Assembly (NCBI GenBank): GCA_015499985.1
Contig: JAAAUF010000827.1
Coordinates: 1-18,073, forward strand
Direction of reading: 5' to 3'
From: Haplosporangium gracile
Lineage: Eukaryota; Mortierellomycota; Mortierellomycetes; Mortierellales; Mortierellaceae
DNA: 18,073 bases
Shown here: piece by piece, positions 1-11,100 of the stretch
Numbering within the stretch: the stretch's first letter is position 1
Layout: each line of letters starts with the position of its first letter
The notes under the pieces: model-generated
Databases searched by the model: none
What the model was told of the DNA's origin: nothing
Seen by the model: the letters and a program-made list of their open reading frames with translations, nothing else
Position numbers and translations under genes: made by a program

Positions 1-460
1 CTCCTCCTCTTCCTTGCTCCTGGATCTTATCCAACCCGGCATTTGCGATATACAGGAACCAGCTGCTCTGACCTTCCTTGTTTCTCTCTTTCTCTCTCTC
101 TTTTTGCCAATTGGCTCTTTTTTCTCTCCTTCTCTTTTTTCTCTCTTACTCTCACTCTCTCACTTTCGCCTTTTTTACTACATCCATTTGACGACCCCAC
201 TTTGCAAGAAACCCATTTACGACAACAGAAACAACTTTCAACAGATACACATACACTCACTTGGTCCAGCCTCGTCTCCAAAAAAAAAAACTCCTCCTCC
301 TCTACCTCGCATACGCATACGCATAATCATAGCATAGAAAGTACAACGGAAACCCCTTATTTTTTCATTTTCCATTCTATTGCTCCCTTTCCTTCGACTT
401 GACAACGAAACAACAATTCAACACACACAACACTCAACACATATACACACATAACCAATA
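1..460 (+). promoter_or_regulatory. CT-rich upstream/leader region of gene 1
   Basis: The stretch before the first start codon is strongly pyrimidine-rich on the + strand (about 60-180), then shifts to CA-rich sequence (about 410-460) leading into the ATG at 461. The same CT-then-CA layout precedes the other three starts in the window, so I read it as core promoter plus 5' leader. No convincing TATA box was seen. Short open frames in it are low-complexity Ser/Leu/Phe strings with no gene character. Confidence 0.5.
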
Positions 461-3215
461 ATGCCCCCAACCACACAACAGCAACAGCCACAACAACAAC
501 AACAGCAACGTTCAAACCAGCTGCAAGTAAAAGTCAATGAAGTCGCTCCCTCATTACTCCAACCAAGTCCCATCCTCGGCGGCACTCGCACACCGATGCA
601 CCTAGTCCACATTTCGAATCGCAAGTTAAACCGAGAGGTGTTTTCGAACCAGGACCGGTCGATCCATCGGCGGATAGTGATCAAGAACTTTTTGACGGAG
701 CTGTACCAGCTGCATCCGATTGAATGGATTGAGCCAAGCAGTGTGGCGGTGGATGACCAAGACCAATGGTTGGAGCAGACGCTCTCTGCGGCGGGGATTG
801 ATTCGCAGGTAAATTATCAGTCGTTGTTGTTGCTGTAGGCGTCTAGTATGGATTTATAAGGGAAGGGTTACGAGATGCTATTGGTCAACGGGCTATGGGT
901 CTGGTGGCCAATGGTCGTCATGTCCATGGAATCCATTGGGTGTGACCGACTCGATAATTAACTGACCTTTTACCAATTGTTTTGTCTTCGTACTACTTGT
1001 TCTTAATTAGCAGGACGAGGATGGTGTTGATGCCGATAATGACCGCAATAACGACTACTACACCGACAGCCATCACCACCACCACGATAGCCAAGGTCTC
1101 GCAGAACTCTCGCCCTCAGCAGCAGCAGCCGCCTCAGTCGTGGCCTCACGTCGGAGACCCTTGTCCCTCAGGTCAAACAGAGTCCCGCTCCCTCGTCCAG
1201 TATCCGTCGAACTCTCACAATCGCTTCATTCTTATCTCTCAGCAGTGTTTGATGTCAATTGGTCCATCGGCCAGTCGTCCAATACTGAGGATTCCTTTGT
1301 CACGGCTCCGACTTCCAATCATCCTTCCTCTTCCTCTTCCTTGTCTTTATCTTCAGCAGCAGCATCGGGATCGTCGTCGCGTTCTCAGGCTCTTTCTACA
1401 AAGAGACCAACTCTGGGACAGAGGACGATTGAGAGTCTCATGGAACCGGAACAGGACAATGCCACCACCAATTCCACCACCAGGCATGGCAAGAACAGTA
1501 ATGGAAGAGGCACAGACATTAATTACAAAGTAGACGAGAGCCACAAGTTGCAACAACAACGTCAAGGTGGTTCTATACTCGACACAGCCTCAGGCTCACA
1601 CCACCAACAACTCCATCAGGACAGTAATAAGAACAGCAGCAAGGTCGTGTCCGCTTCCCGGGCTGGCCCCGAGAGCCGGATTCCGCCTCCTCGTCCATCC
1701 ACTCCACCTCCACCACTGGCCTCAAAAATGGCTCTTACGACAACGACAGCGCCAAAAACACCCGAAAAGTATGCGCCTCCTCGCCCTGAACGACCCTCTT
1801 CCCCTTCTGCTATGCCCTACACCCTCTCCTTTGACCCAGACCCTTCACTCTTGATGCAGCAGCAGTCGAATTACGTGGCGTCTACTGCTGTATATGAGCC
1901 CATCTCAATGGCTCCTCAACAGCATATTCACAACCACATCCATATTCATGTCCACAACTATCCTCCAGAAACCACTACTGCAGCAACGACAAGCACAACA
2001 CTGTCAACATCACCGCCTCGACGCTCCATTACTCCCCCACCACGGTCTTCGCGGTATCTTAGACCCCCACCTCCTCGACCCACGACAACAACGACTACCA
2101 CAACCACCACCACCGAGTACATTTCATACTCAACCGACTACTCGACCTCTATACATTCTCAATGGGCCACCGCCGATCCAAAGGCGATTTTGGCAGCCAC
2201 TGCCGCAGCGACTGCAAACTTGCCTCCCACCTGGCAACCTGTGTCTTTGGAGTCTCTTCTTCCTTCGACCATGACTACTACCTCGACGACAAGTTACCCA
2301 CCAGAAAAGTCGGCTGGCGGACTGATGAATGGCAGAGATATGGATGAGGAGGAGGAGCAACCGTATCTGGCCACGACGCCCCCGACGACCTCACGATACC
2401 CTCGCTCACCCCCACCTCCACCATATACCCAGTCGCCTATCGATCAAAGCTCGTTTGCAGCGCCCTTGTCGCCCTCGATGTCGCCCGCTGCCTTTTCGCC
2501 CTATGAAGCTTACGCTTCTAAACAACAACAGTCTGTATTCATGCCCGTTTTGACGGCCCAGCCTCAGTCGACTCTGGCCGGTGACGCCAGCGTCAGTGCG
2601 AACCAGAAGCTGTTGGAGTACAAGCGGTACCAGGAGCGCCAAAAGATGTTTGCTCGCGGTGACGACTCTGAAAAAGACGAATCGTCAAAACTGGATGGAC
2701 TCGGGTTCATCCGCAGACTGTCGCGTCAAAGCCCCAAGAAGAAGAACCCCCTGACAAGCATCAGCGCCCCTCTTCCCTCGACATTGTCCTATTCTTCCTC
2801 CTCGGCCTCTTCAACGACCTCCTTGTCTGTCGCCGTGCCCCTCTACACCATCGGCGGCGGCCTCGAGAGATATCATGACGACCAACAACAACAATCCTCC
2901 TCCTCAAAAGGAGTAGATGTAAGTGGCGGCGGCAGCGCACGGTATTCATTACAGCCAGCAGCCAAGAATGCGGTGAGCATGTTCAAGGGGACACTCTCGT
3001 CCGTTAAGAGTGGTCTCTCCCGATCCTCGTCCCCTACTCCGTCCTCAGCTTCGTCGATTGGGCCAATTGGCCCACCGATGACGATGGGTTCTAGCGCGTT
3101 GTCGTATGGAGCTGTCAACAAGCTCTCTTGTGTGGAACCTCAACAGATGTATCATTGCCCCGCTCCTTCTACGAGTGCTTCTCCTTCTGCGACCACGACT
3201 ACGGCTGCCCTGTGA
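461..3215 (+). CDS. Ser/Pro/Thr-rich low-complexity protein, possible adaptor or scaffold, function unknown
   Basis: Two exons, 461..808 and 1014..3215 (or 1011..3215), give 849 or 850 residues; I do not recognise the family. The intron starts GTAAAT, has a CTGAC-type branch site near 960 and ends in a tandem TAG-CAG acceptor; both choices keep phase 0. Residues 5-16 are Gln-rich. Residues 43-116 are the only globular-looking part, with an 'HLVHISNRKLNRE' stretch and 'LYQLHPIEWIEP'. The rest looks disordered: Pro-rich class II-like SH3 ligands, an alternating His segment at about 418-432, a run of Thr, and a PPxY motif ending at Tyr587 that could bind WW domains such as those of Rsp5/Nedd4 ligases. 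Residues 645-705 are charged and helical-looking with a basic patch (RRLSRQSPKKK). The tail is rich in Ser-Pro sites. No signal peptide or membrane segment was seen. A signalling or polarity scaffold is a guess from composition only. Confidence 0.8.
809..1013 (+). other. Intron of gene 1 with tandem NAGNAG acceptor
   Basis: The donor is GTAAAT after CAG. A branch-like CTGAC lies near 960 and the acceptor reads TTAATTAGCAG. Cutting after TAG (1010) or after CAG (1013) both leave the downstream frame open and differ by a single Gln codon. Reading straight through meets a stop at 836-838, so splicing is needed. Confidence 0.75.
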
Positions 3216-3338
3216 TTGTCTTTGAAAATAGTTGTTAGCGCATTGTATTTCATCCCTTTCCAAGCCCGCTTGTGCAATAACGGCCCGCACCCAAACTCCT
3301 TCCCTCCTCCCTACTTTTCTTACACCTTCACAGAGAAA

Positions 3339-3344
3339 AATAAA
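3339..3344 (+). terminator. Polyadenylation signal AATAAA, gene 1
   Basis: A canonical AATAAA lies 124 bases after the gene 1 stop, in an A-rich context. It is the best candidate for 3' end formation before the purine-rich spacer begins. Confidence 0.55.
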
Positions 3345-4578
3345 AACAGAATCCTCGTGTTCGAAATCTTAAACAAATCCAACCGACCCATTTGTCCCAT
3401 ACCCAATACCAACAAACAATAGTGGGCGGAAGGGTATGTCAAAGTGTGAGCGGACGAAATTCATTTGTTGTTGCTCTTGAGAGCCATTATAGTGAATTGG
3501 AGTTGAGCAAACAGCAAACAACAGGGAGAGGGAAGGAAAAGAGGTTAATGCATTGTGGGTAAGAGAAAATATGTTCCCGACTCTTGTTTTTGTATGTCCT
3601 GCGAGTATATATACAGATGTATGTTTGTTTGAGGGACGAACGCGGGGAGATAGGTGATAAGGAGATGAAGATGTAACTTTTGGGAAGAGGGAAGAACAGA
3701 GAGAGAAAAGAGAGCAAAGGATGTATTCCTCCGATGGCACATCTGTGGGTGTGCATGTCATGGCATAGCAATGCTGGACAAGTGCAAGGAAAGGAAAAAG
3801 GAACAGCAGAACAACACAGGGGAGGAGGAAGAAAAAGAATGAGAAAAAATAAAGGAGGTAACATATCGAGTCCGTTGTTCCTGCTTTCTGAATGACCTCC
3901 CTCTTTCCTTTCCTCTTGTTTTCTCCCTTGCATGCATATCCGTACTATCCTTGTTTATTTTATTTTTCTCTTTTCTCTTTTCTCTTTTTTATTCTTCATT
4001 CGTGTGCTCATAGCGTTGTGTTCAATGGTGGCAACGAACCTTTATTCTTATTCGCCACCTGCATGATTAAAAAAAAGTCGCCTTGGCGGTTGTTTTTTTT
4101 TTGTACGCCAGCGTCGGTATTATTTTTTCCCCCTGTGTCTTACTTATGTACCTCACACTCACACCCTTCTGCCTTCTGCATACCTTTCCCTATCTCATCC
4201 TCCCTCTCTGAACTCCCTGTCTCTCTTCTTGTTCTTCACTCTCCGCATACCCTCACTCTTTTTTTTTCTTTTCTTTCATTCGCACACACCCCACTTCTTT
4301 CTCTTCTCATTCTCCTTGCCTCACTCTCATTCCCCATCAACAACCGCATACATTCAAACAACTCACTCTTCTTGTCTTTCTCTCTGTCTCTCTTCTCCTT
4401 CACACGCCCACCCTCATAACACATTCACCACCTTACTCTACTCATTGTTCATGCATTCATAACCCTAAAAACCATAAAAAAAAAATCATCATAACAATAG
4501 CCACAACAACAACCTGCGCTACTATACCCTACCAACCAACGCCGCCCGTGCCTTACCATAACAATACGAATAGCAACC
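3345..4578. other. Intergenic spacer with purine-to-pyrimidine switch; promoter and leader of gene 2
   Basis: No gene is supported. On the + strand about 3520-3880 is purine-rich and about 3890-4420 is pyrimidine-rich, an abrupt composition switch near 3890. The second half resembles the CT-rich leaders before the other genes and ends in CA-rich sequence before the ATG at 4579, so it probably contains the gene 2 promoter and 5' leader. Open frames on both strands here are low-complexity and lack family features. Confidence 0.5.
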
Positions 4579-6875
4579 ATGTCGTTTTCAAAAGACCACA
4601 AGGGAAAAGACGCTAAGGCAAGCAGTCGCCTTAAACACAACAACAATAACAACAACAACAAACCCTACTCTACTTCCTCGCTCTCCTTCTCACGAACAAA
4701 AGCCTCCCCTTCCTCCACATCCACAAGAACCCCTTACCACCCCCGCAGACGACCTCAAACCCAGGCTCAACGTATCCTCATCGTCGGCGGCAGTATCCAC
4801 GGTCTCATCCTCGCCATCCTGCTTCAACGTCTCCGTATTGACTACCTCATCCTCGAGCGGACCTGTGAGTTCGGGGTCCCACATAATGGGATCGTTCTCG
4901 GCTCGTTCGCCGTCAATTTGCTCGAGATGCTCGGATTGGTCGACATTGTCAAATCGCGGTCGACCGAGATGCTCCGGATGAAGATCTGGCGGGAGAATGG
5001 GACCATCCAGGCCGAGACTGACTTTTCGGGCGCCGCCGATCGGTACTCTCATAACGGCATTGCGATCGCCGGCAGGGTGTTACTGGATATCTTAAGAGCT
5101 CAGATCCCTGGGGACAAGATCTTGACGGGCAAGGAGGTCAAGGGATATGTGCAGGATGAGTTTGAGGTTACGGCCTCCTGTCAGGATGGGGATGTTTACT
5201 GGGGCACAATGTTGGTTGGATGTGATGGGATGAATAGTACAATTCGCAAACTGTTGCATCAGGAACAGGCTGCACGACTGTCGGCAAATGATAGGAGGCT
5301 GGATCGGAGGACATGTAGCGTGATGGGAGTGACGAGGATTTTGGACGATGTCACATACCTGGACCCGGATGCCATGCAAGATGTCTTTCGAATGGACTAT
5401 ATCAACACCCAAGTCATCCTCGGTCAAGCTGAACCCTTTGCCGTACGTGTTACATTCTTCAATTGCACTTCGGACTGGTGTTTCCATGTTCAGCATGCTT
5501 TTACACTTTCTCACAAACTTTTTTTTTGTTCAATTGGCATGACATGTAGTGCTGGATGGTCCCGATGCCAGCGGAGCGCAGGATAAGCTGGATGATCACC
5601 TATCACCGGCCTGACGACGAGCCAGCAGTATACCCCGACGAATTGGAACCAGACTCGATGGATCGGCCCAATGTCGAGCAAGAGTTTGTAAACAAAGTCA
5701 GGTAAGTGAGCAAACAAAAAACCAAATCTACAACAGAAAAGGGATTGCTTTGCGAGATGCTTAACGAGAGCAGATCAAAGGTGAGGATGGAGAGATCTGC
5801 GAATTGAGCAGTTTTTCCTGTCCTTTGGCTATTGTCCGATTAGCGTGCATGAAAGCAATAATAACCATGCTTGCTTTGCCTTTTGTTTGTTTGTTTTCGA
5901 ATACCATTAGGGACTACTACTGTCCGTACGATGGCGGATCGTTGGGTCAGCTTTTGGATCATAGCGACCCAGAGGATATTAAACAAGTATCTAGCGACAG
6001 GCGATCGTATGATATGTGGTATAACGGTCGTGTTGTTCTAGGAGGCGATGGTAAATTGATTTGCATTGCTCTTTTTTTTGGTATTGGCTTGTGCACGACG
6101 CGAGTCATGGATAATAGCTTCTTTTTTCAATTTGCTGACTAAGGGTTGTGTGGTTTTTTTTGTTCATTTCGACGTTACCCTTCATATAGCATGCCACAAG
6201 GTAATTCACAGAAAATACTGCGCTTATTGTTTATTTGCGTATGATTGATTGACGTGGCTTATTGACAATTTTTTTTTCTTGTCACTTCAAAAATTGATAT
6301 GAACCTTCCGTTCACAGCTTGTGCCAGGAGGAGGACAAGGGTAAGACGCACACGTACAAAACATTGGTTGGTAAAGTGAATTGAGAGAGCGCTTATTCTT
6401 ACTTGACTCTAACCATGACGCGTCTTGTTTTAACGACAACAGAGCATTGCAGGCGATGCTTGACGCATGTTCACTGGCACCACTGATTCAACACGCGCTA
6501 GTTACGAGCGGGAACGCATCAGGAGCTGAACAACTACAACATATCACCATCGCACTTGAATCCTATTACCGTGAGCGACACGAGATTGCAAGAACAGCCG
6601 TCGAAGGGTCTGCAGACCTAAGTCGGTTGATGACGCTTCATTTCGCACACGAACCTGCTAGTCTTATGTACCTCCAGGACCCGAACCAGCCATTGATGAT
6701 CTCTCCGAGCGGACAACCGATTCTGTTTATGGCACCCCCGAATATTGATCTGGAGTTTGATTTCTTCCCAGCGTGGCTGCAGCGGTATGCGGAGGGGATG
6801 AATCAATTCGCTGCGGGGGGTCATGGAGATGGAGGAGAAGAGCATAGTGACGATGAGGAATTTTTTCTGCATTGA
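4579..6875 (+). CDS. FAD-dependent monooxygenase A (group A, FAD_binding_3 type)
   Basis: The exons are 4579..5442, 5550..5701, 5911..6050, 6190..6200, 6318..6340 and 6443..6875, 540 residues. The family uses NAD(P)H and O2 to hydroxylate or epoxidise small, often aromatic or isoprenoid, substrates; the substrate here is unknown. Motifs seen: beta-alpha-beta FAD motif VGGSIHG (residues 69-75, second Gly replaced by Ser), the following acidic E93-R94, DG motif GCDGMNSTIR (214-223), and GD motif GGDACHK then P-G-G-G-Q-G (383-397). The C-terminal part has YYRERHE and P-A-W-L-Q-R, matched in the paralogues. A 65-residue basic Ser/Thr-rich extension with seven Asn precedes the flavin fold; it is not a clear targeting peptide, and no other early Met exists. 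The tail is acidic. All introns have GT-AG ends; unspliced reading stops early. It heads a tandem array of three related genes. Confidence 0.88.
6190..6200 (+). other. 11-base micro-exon of monooxygenase A (A-C-H-K of the GD motif)
   Basis: The micro-exon CATGCCACAAG is bounded by TAG before and GTAATT after. It completes GAT-G|CA-TGC-CAC-AAG, giving G-D-A-C-H-K, and restores the frame to the next exon; skipping it shifts the frame. The same 11 bases with the same boundaries occur in the next paralogue (10245-10255). Confidence 0.85.
6318..6340 (+). other. 23-base micro-exon of monooxygenase A
   Basis: This exon encodes L-V-P-G-G-G-Q plus two bases of the next Gly, in phase from the 11-base exon and into the last exon at 6443. 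It lies between a CAG acceptor and a GTAAGA donor. The residues match the P-x-x-G-Q-G part of the family's flavin-binding GD region. Confidence 0.8.
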
Positions 6876-6897
6876 CATTTTGTAACAGTTGAGGAGA

Positions 6898-6903
6898 AAT
6901 AAA
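6898..6903 (+). terminator. Polyadenylation signal AATAAA, gene 2
   Basis: AATAAA lies 22 bases after the gene 2 stop codon, followed by AT-rich sequence. This implies a very short 3' untranslated region. Confidence 0.6.
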
Positions 6904-7222
6904 AAAATACGCCACTAAAAAATATTATTTTCGTCTCAAATAATACGCCGTTTGATTATTATTATTATTTTTTTTTTTTGTATGTTTATTGAGTCATCGC
7001 ACGCCGATCGCCATCGCTCTCTTTAATCTTCATCAACCCTTCTCTCCTCATCACCCTTTCTCTCACTCTGCACACTCTCACATTCATTTATGCAACGACG
7101 ACAACGCAAACTCATATTTTACACACGCTATACACACGCCACGCACCCTCACTCTACACACACGCGTCCTACTCAACCACCAACTAGACCCAACATACAT
7201 ACATAGATACAAACAAAACCTC
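6904..7222 (+). promoter_or_regulatory. Short spacer and leader between monooxygenases A and B
   Basis: Only 347 bases separate the stop of gene 2 from the start of gene 3. The spacer has a (TTA)n plus T-run tract at about 6953-6979, then CT/CA-rich leader sequence to the ATG at 7223. The gene 3 promoter must therefore be compact or overlap the gene 2 3' end. Confidence 0.5.
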
Positions 7223-8112
7223 ATGGACCCAGTCATTATCGTAGGCGCAGGATTAGGTGGCCTACTATTAGCCCTCCTCCTCGACCAAGTCCCTACATCG
7301 ATTCCATACACGATCCTAGAACGTTCAACAGAGCGTAAATGGCCCCTCGAAGGAGGAGGCGTCATCTTCTTGACACCACAGATCCACCCACTTTTGGCGC
7401 GACTCGGGATTTTGGAAGCTTTACGGGAGATCTCACGACCTGTAGCTGCGCTAACCGTCTACGAATACCGCCAGTACGCCAAGGCTGCTGCTTCTCTTGA
7501 TTCCGTGGGAGGAAATGGTGCGGGGTCAACTTTTCCGCAAGCGGGATCGATGTCGGGGTCTTGGTCTGGGTCTGCGGGGTCGGGATCGGAGCCCAAGAGG
7601 TCGGGATTTGGTGGTGATGGTGATGATGATGGCGATGGCGTGTTATTTTCAAAGTCCAGGTATGTAACACGCTAGACTAGCACATGTAAAAGTCGACGAT
7701 AGAGATTGATGATGATGGAAAAAGGGGTACACGCCTACTAATAATGACTGGTGGTGAGTAGTGTGACTGGGATATCGATGAAAAAGGACTAGGTACTGAT
7801 GGGGGAGTACTAGATGCCCGTACTATAGCCTTTAAGAAAGTATCCGTCCACATGTCTCGGATATTATGAGGCATTTTGGGAAGCGATAGGATAGATTTGG
7901 GAACTATTGGCGTATGGCTGTCTGGGGTGTGAAGGTACATTGAATGGGACATGGCAGGTATGACAGGTGCCGTGTCGGGTACGGACGCGCTCCGTATCTT
8001 TGGTAACATATATGGAAAAAGATGGAAAGAAGGAAAGAAAGAAAGGAAGACATGAACCAAGAGGAAAGAAGCAAAGGCGGACACTGAAGAGAGGAATAGG
8101 AGGATAAGAGAA

Positions 8113-8177
<65 letters not shown>

Positions 8178-11100
8178 GAGTAGCCGGTGTTGGATTGGGG
8201 ATTGAAAGTGTTCAAGCCCCGTCCAGACCTAGCAAAGTGAGCAAATGTCAGTGGGTTCCAGCACCAAGTAGCTGTAGGATACATACATAGTTCTGCTGTG
8301 GTACTTGAATAGTATTTTCGATCAAATTTGTGCGGAGCCAAAAAAAAAAAAAAAAAAAAAAAGTGTACCCGAGCGAAAAGCAAAGGGCAATATTGTAGAT
8401 GCAAGCCAGAATTGTGGACAAACTTCGCTCACTCACATCCAATGCTTTTAAATTCTTTCTTTGCCTTTGCTTGTTCTATTCCTGTATACATACACTCTCA
8501 TACAAAATCCCATCTCCCAACGCCTAACATATGCTCTATCGCATCTGGTGCCGGTACTATATTATTATGTGACGGCACACACAGATACGATTATGACACG
8601 CTGGCGATTTCGAGACCCGAACTGTACAACTTCTTGGTCGATCGGATTCCGGAGGAAAAGCTCGTGCTAGGGAAACAGGTCCAAGAACTGGTTTTCCAAG
8701 ACATTGCTCATGACGAAAGGAGCGCAGCGCCTGTGCCAGTGCCAGTTCCAGGTACTAGAAGCAACAGGAAGAGCAGTGGTGGTAGAGGCACGGAACCTGA
8801 GGCGGAGGAGGTAGGAGCGGAACGAGCAGGAGCAATTATGATGACGATGCCTCTTATGGATAACCACAGCGGAAGTGATCCTAGTACTTCCAATATTGCA
8901 GCTGCTGTGGTGTGTTCGGACGGATCGCGGTATGAAGGAATCATTATTGGGGCGGATGGCGCGTATAGTACGATCCGATTGAGTCTTTACCAACATTTGA
9001 GGGAGCGAGGGCTTTTGACGACTGCTGCGGACAAGGAGGATAGTAATGAAAATCACCATCATCATGGACATGGACCGATGCGGGCCAAGTTTCGGGTACT
9101 TGTTGGGCAGACTCGAGAACTGGACCCTGATCGATTCGAGCTTTTGAAGAACGAGTATTCGGATGTGCGCGTTTTAGTTTCCCAGGGCGTTTATCCCTTT
9201 GCCGTAAGTAAAAGTAATTGGGGGATGCTGATGTAAATGTTGTGTTACTAGAAAAAGATTGATCGATGTTGGACGTTTAAAGACAAGAAAGGGAGGAAGG
9301 GGGGGCAAGGGCTAATTTACTTTTTATTTTTCTTTGTGTTCAGGCATGCTTGCGCGCATTGTACATTTTCTTTCTCACGCGATAGTTCACCATTAACACA
9401 AACAGCTTTTTTTTTTTTATTTCTCGGGACTAATACGAAATGATAGTTCTGGTGTGTCCCGATGACTGGGAACAAGATCTGTTGGATGCTAGAAGAAAAA
9501 CTGACCGATGAACAGATCTGTCCCGAGATTGAGGATTTCACCCAGGATCAACTGGCGATTTCTCGACTCTGCGCATCTGTTCGATCGATCCCCAGTTCGT
9601 ACCAAGAAGGAGGAGTGACGGTGGGGGAGATTATCCTGGACTCGACTCCCGAGGGAACTGCCGCGTTACTCTTACGCGAGGAAGGCTACTTTTCGACCTG
9701 GGCACATGGCAACATTGCTCTCATGGGTGATGGTAAGTTTGTCTTATTTCACAGACAACTATAAGTAACCAGTTTGTCATTTTTTGTACAACTCGAAAGT
9801 AGCTGGGAAAGGGGGCATGGAGAAAGGAAGAATAGGATGGGCCGTTTGGTGTCCAGTTTTCACGGAAGCATCTTTTATGGAGATCGGAATGATGAGGGAG
9901 CAAAAAGGAAAGGAAGTTTTCGTAATTGGCCGCGATGGACCCCGATCCTTTTGTAGCTCTTGTTGGCTGTTTGCCTTGTTACATGTTTCCTGATGAAAAA
10001 GTGGAAGTGGAAGTAGAAGTTGAACTGTAAAGAGACAGCGAAGGGAGATGAGAAGAGAAAAGAGAACCCAGATACAATTTTCATTTTTTGAATGTCTCTC
10101 TGTCGGTGAGATCCGTCGATCTTTTTTTGCTATTATTATTTTTCCTGATGCCATTCAATCCCTCGCTCATTAACATTAATACCCATTGGGCTTTTCTTTC
10201 TATTTTTTATGATTCCGACAATTACTTTGTTCATCATTGAATAGCATGCCACAAGGTAATAATGAGCTATCTCTCTCTGTTATGTCATTTCATGTTGGTC
10301 TCTCTGTTTGACTGTCTGTCTGTCTGTCAGAGTTCCTTTGTCCGTCTCCCGGCTCTGAAAAATGACTCTGGGCTACTTTGAATAGCTTTACTTGGCGTAG
10401 CTGGGTTACCATGCCTGCAGCAAGGAAGAGGACAGGGGGAGTTTGTTTGATCCTTCCGGCGGGTCTATTTTCATTCGATCTCGAACACCTTTGTCACCCC
10501 CTCTCTCGCTATTCAAATTCAATATGAGGAAGAATGAGGACCTACATACAGCACCTTGTTCAAACTCGAAACCAAACCGCCATATCGGCTCTCAGGAACA
10601 CACTCACTCATAACTCTCACACACTCTTTCCTACTTATCCCATACATACCCCCTTCTCTTCCCACCATTTTGTCTTGGAACCGCCACACATACACATACA
10701 TATTCACACACACGAAACACCCTTGTACAGTACATTGTCATATTAATACTCCCTCTTCATATTTTTTTTTGAATAGGCGCTCCCGTATACAGGTCAGCCG
10801 ATACTTCAGGCCGGTCAGGATGCAGTCAAGCTGGCCTATGTCCTGTACGCCCACAGCCTGGATACTTCTTCTCTGGCCTGTTCTCCGCCGCCGCCGCTCT
10901 CCTCATCCAATTCGACTGTGGGTTCTGAGAGTACATTTGCATCGGTGGTGGACCCATCTATTTCCATTTCCTCTTCTGGTCCTTCTGCTGCCTCTGCTGC
11001 TGCTGTATGTTCTCACGAGACAAAGGAGATGAAGGGAAGAAGAAGTGATATCAGGGAGAGACTCCGCTTGTATGAAGCAGAGCGCCGAGCGGAAGCTGAG

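Larger units (their letters stand above)
7660..8584 (+). other. 925-base first intron of monooxygenase B
   Basis: The donor is GTATGT and the acceptor CACACACAG. The junction rebuilds S-R|Y-D-Y-D-T-L, the same site and phase as the first intron of monooxygenase C (R|H-G-H-Q). It is far longer than the other first introns and is purine-rich on the coding strand, with a long GA repeat and a 23-base A run. A minus-strand open frame (8084 to 7677) lies inside it but has no recognisable features. Confidence 0.75.

Noticed and set aside
14..402. Overlapping open frames in the upstream CT-rich region
   Set aside because: Low-complexity Ser/Leu/Phe translation of leader DNA in several frames at once; no gene character.
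3487..3933. 148-codon minus-strand open frame downstream of gene 1
   Set aside because: Pyrimidine-rich composition explains the Pro/Leu/Ser/Phe string; no domain, no codon preference and no clear gene signals.
3892..4419. 175-codon plus-strand frame before gene 2
   Set aside because: It is Phe/Leu/Ser-rich translation of the pyrimidine leader, with hydrophobic stretches due to T and C content rather than true membrane segments.
7706..7799. C/D snoRNA-like boxes (ATGATGA at 7709, CTGA at 7796) in the first intron of gene 3
   Set aside because: No closing stem flanks the boxes and the spacing is loose; GAT-rich intron sequence gives such boxes by chance.
7904..8404. Minus-strand frame with a long Ser-Leu repeat
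   Set aside because: It is the reverse translation of the GA microsatellite and poly(A) run inside an intron.
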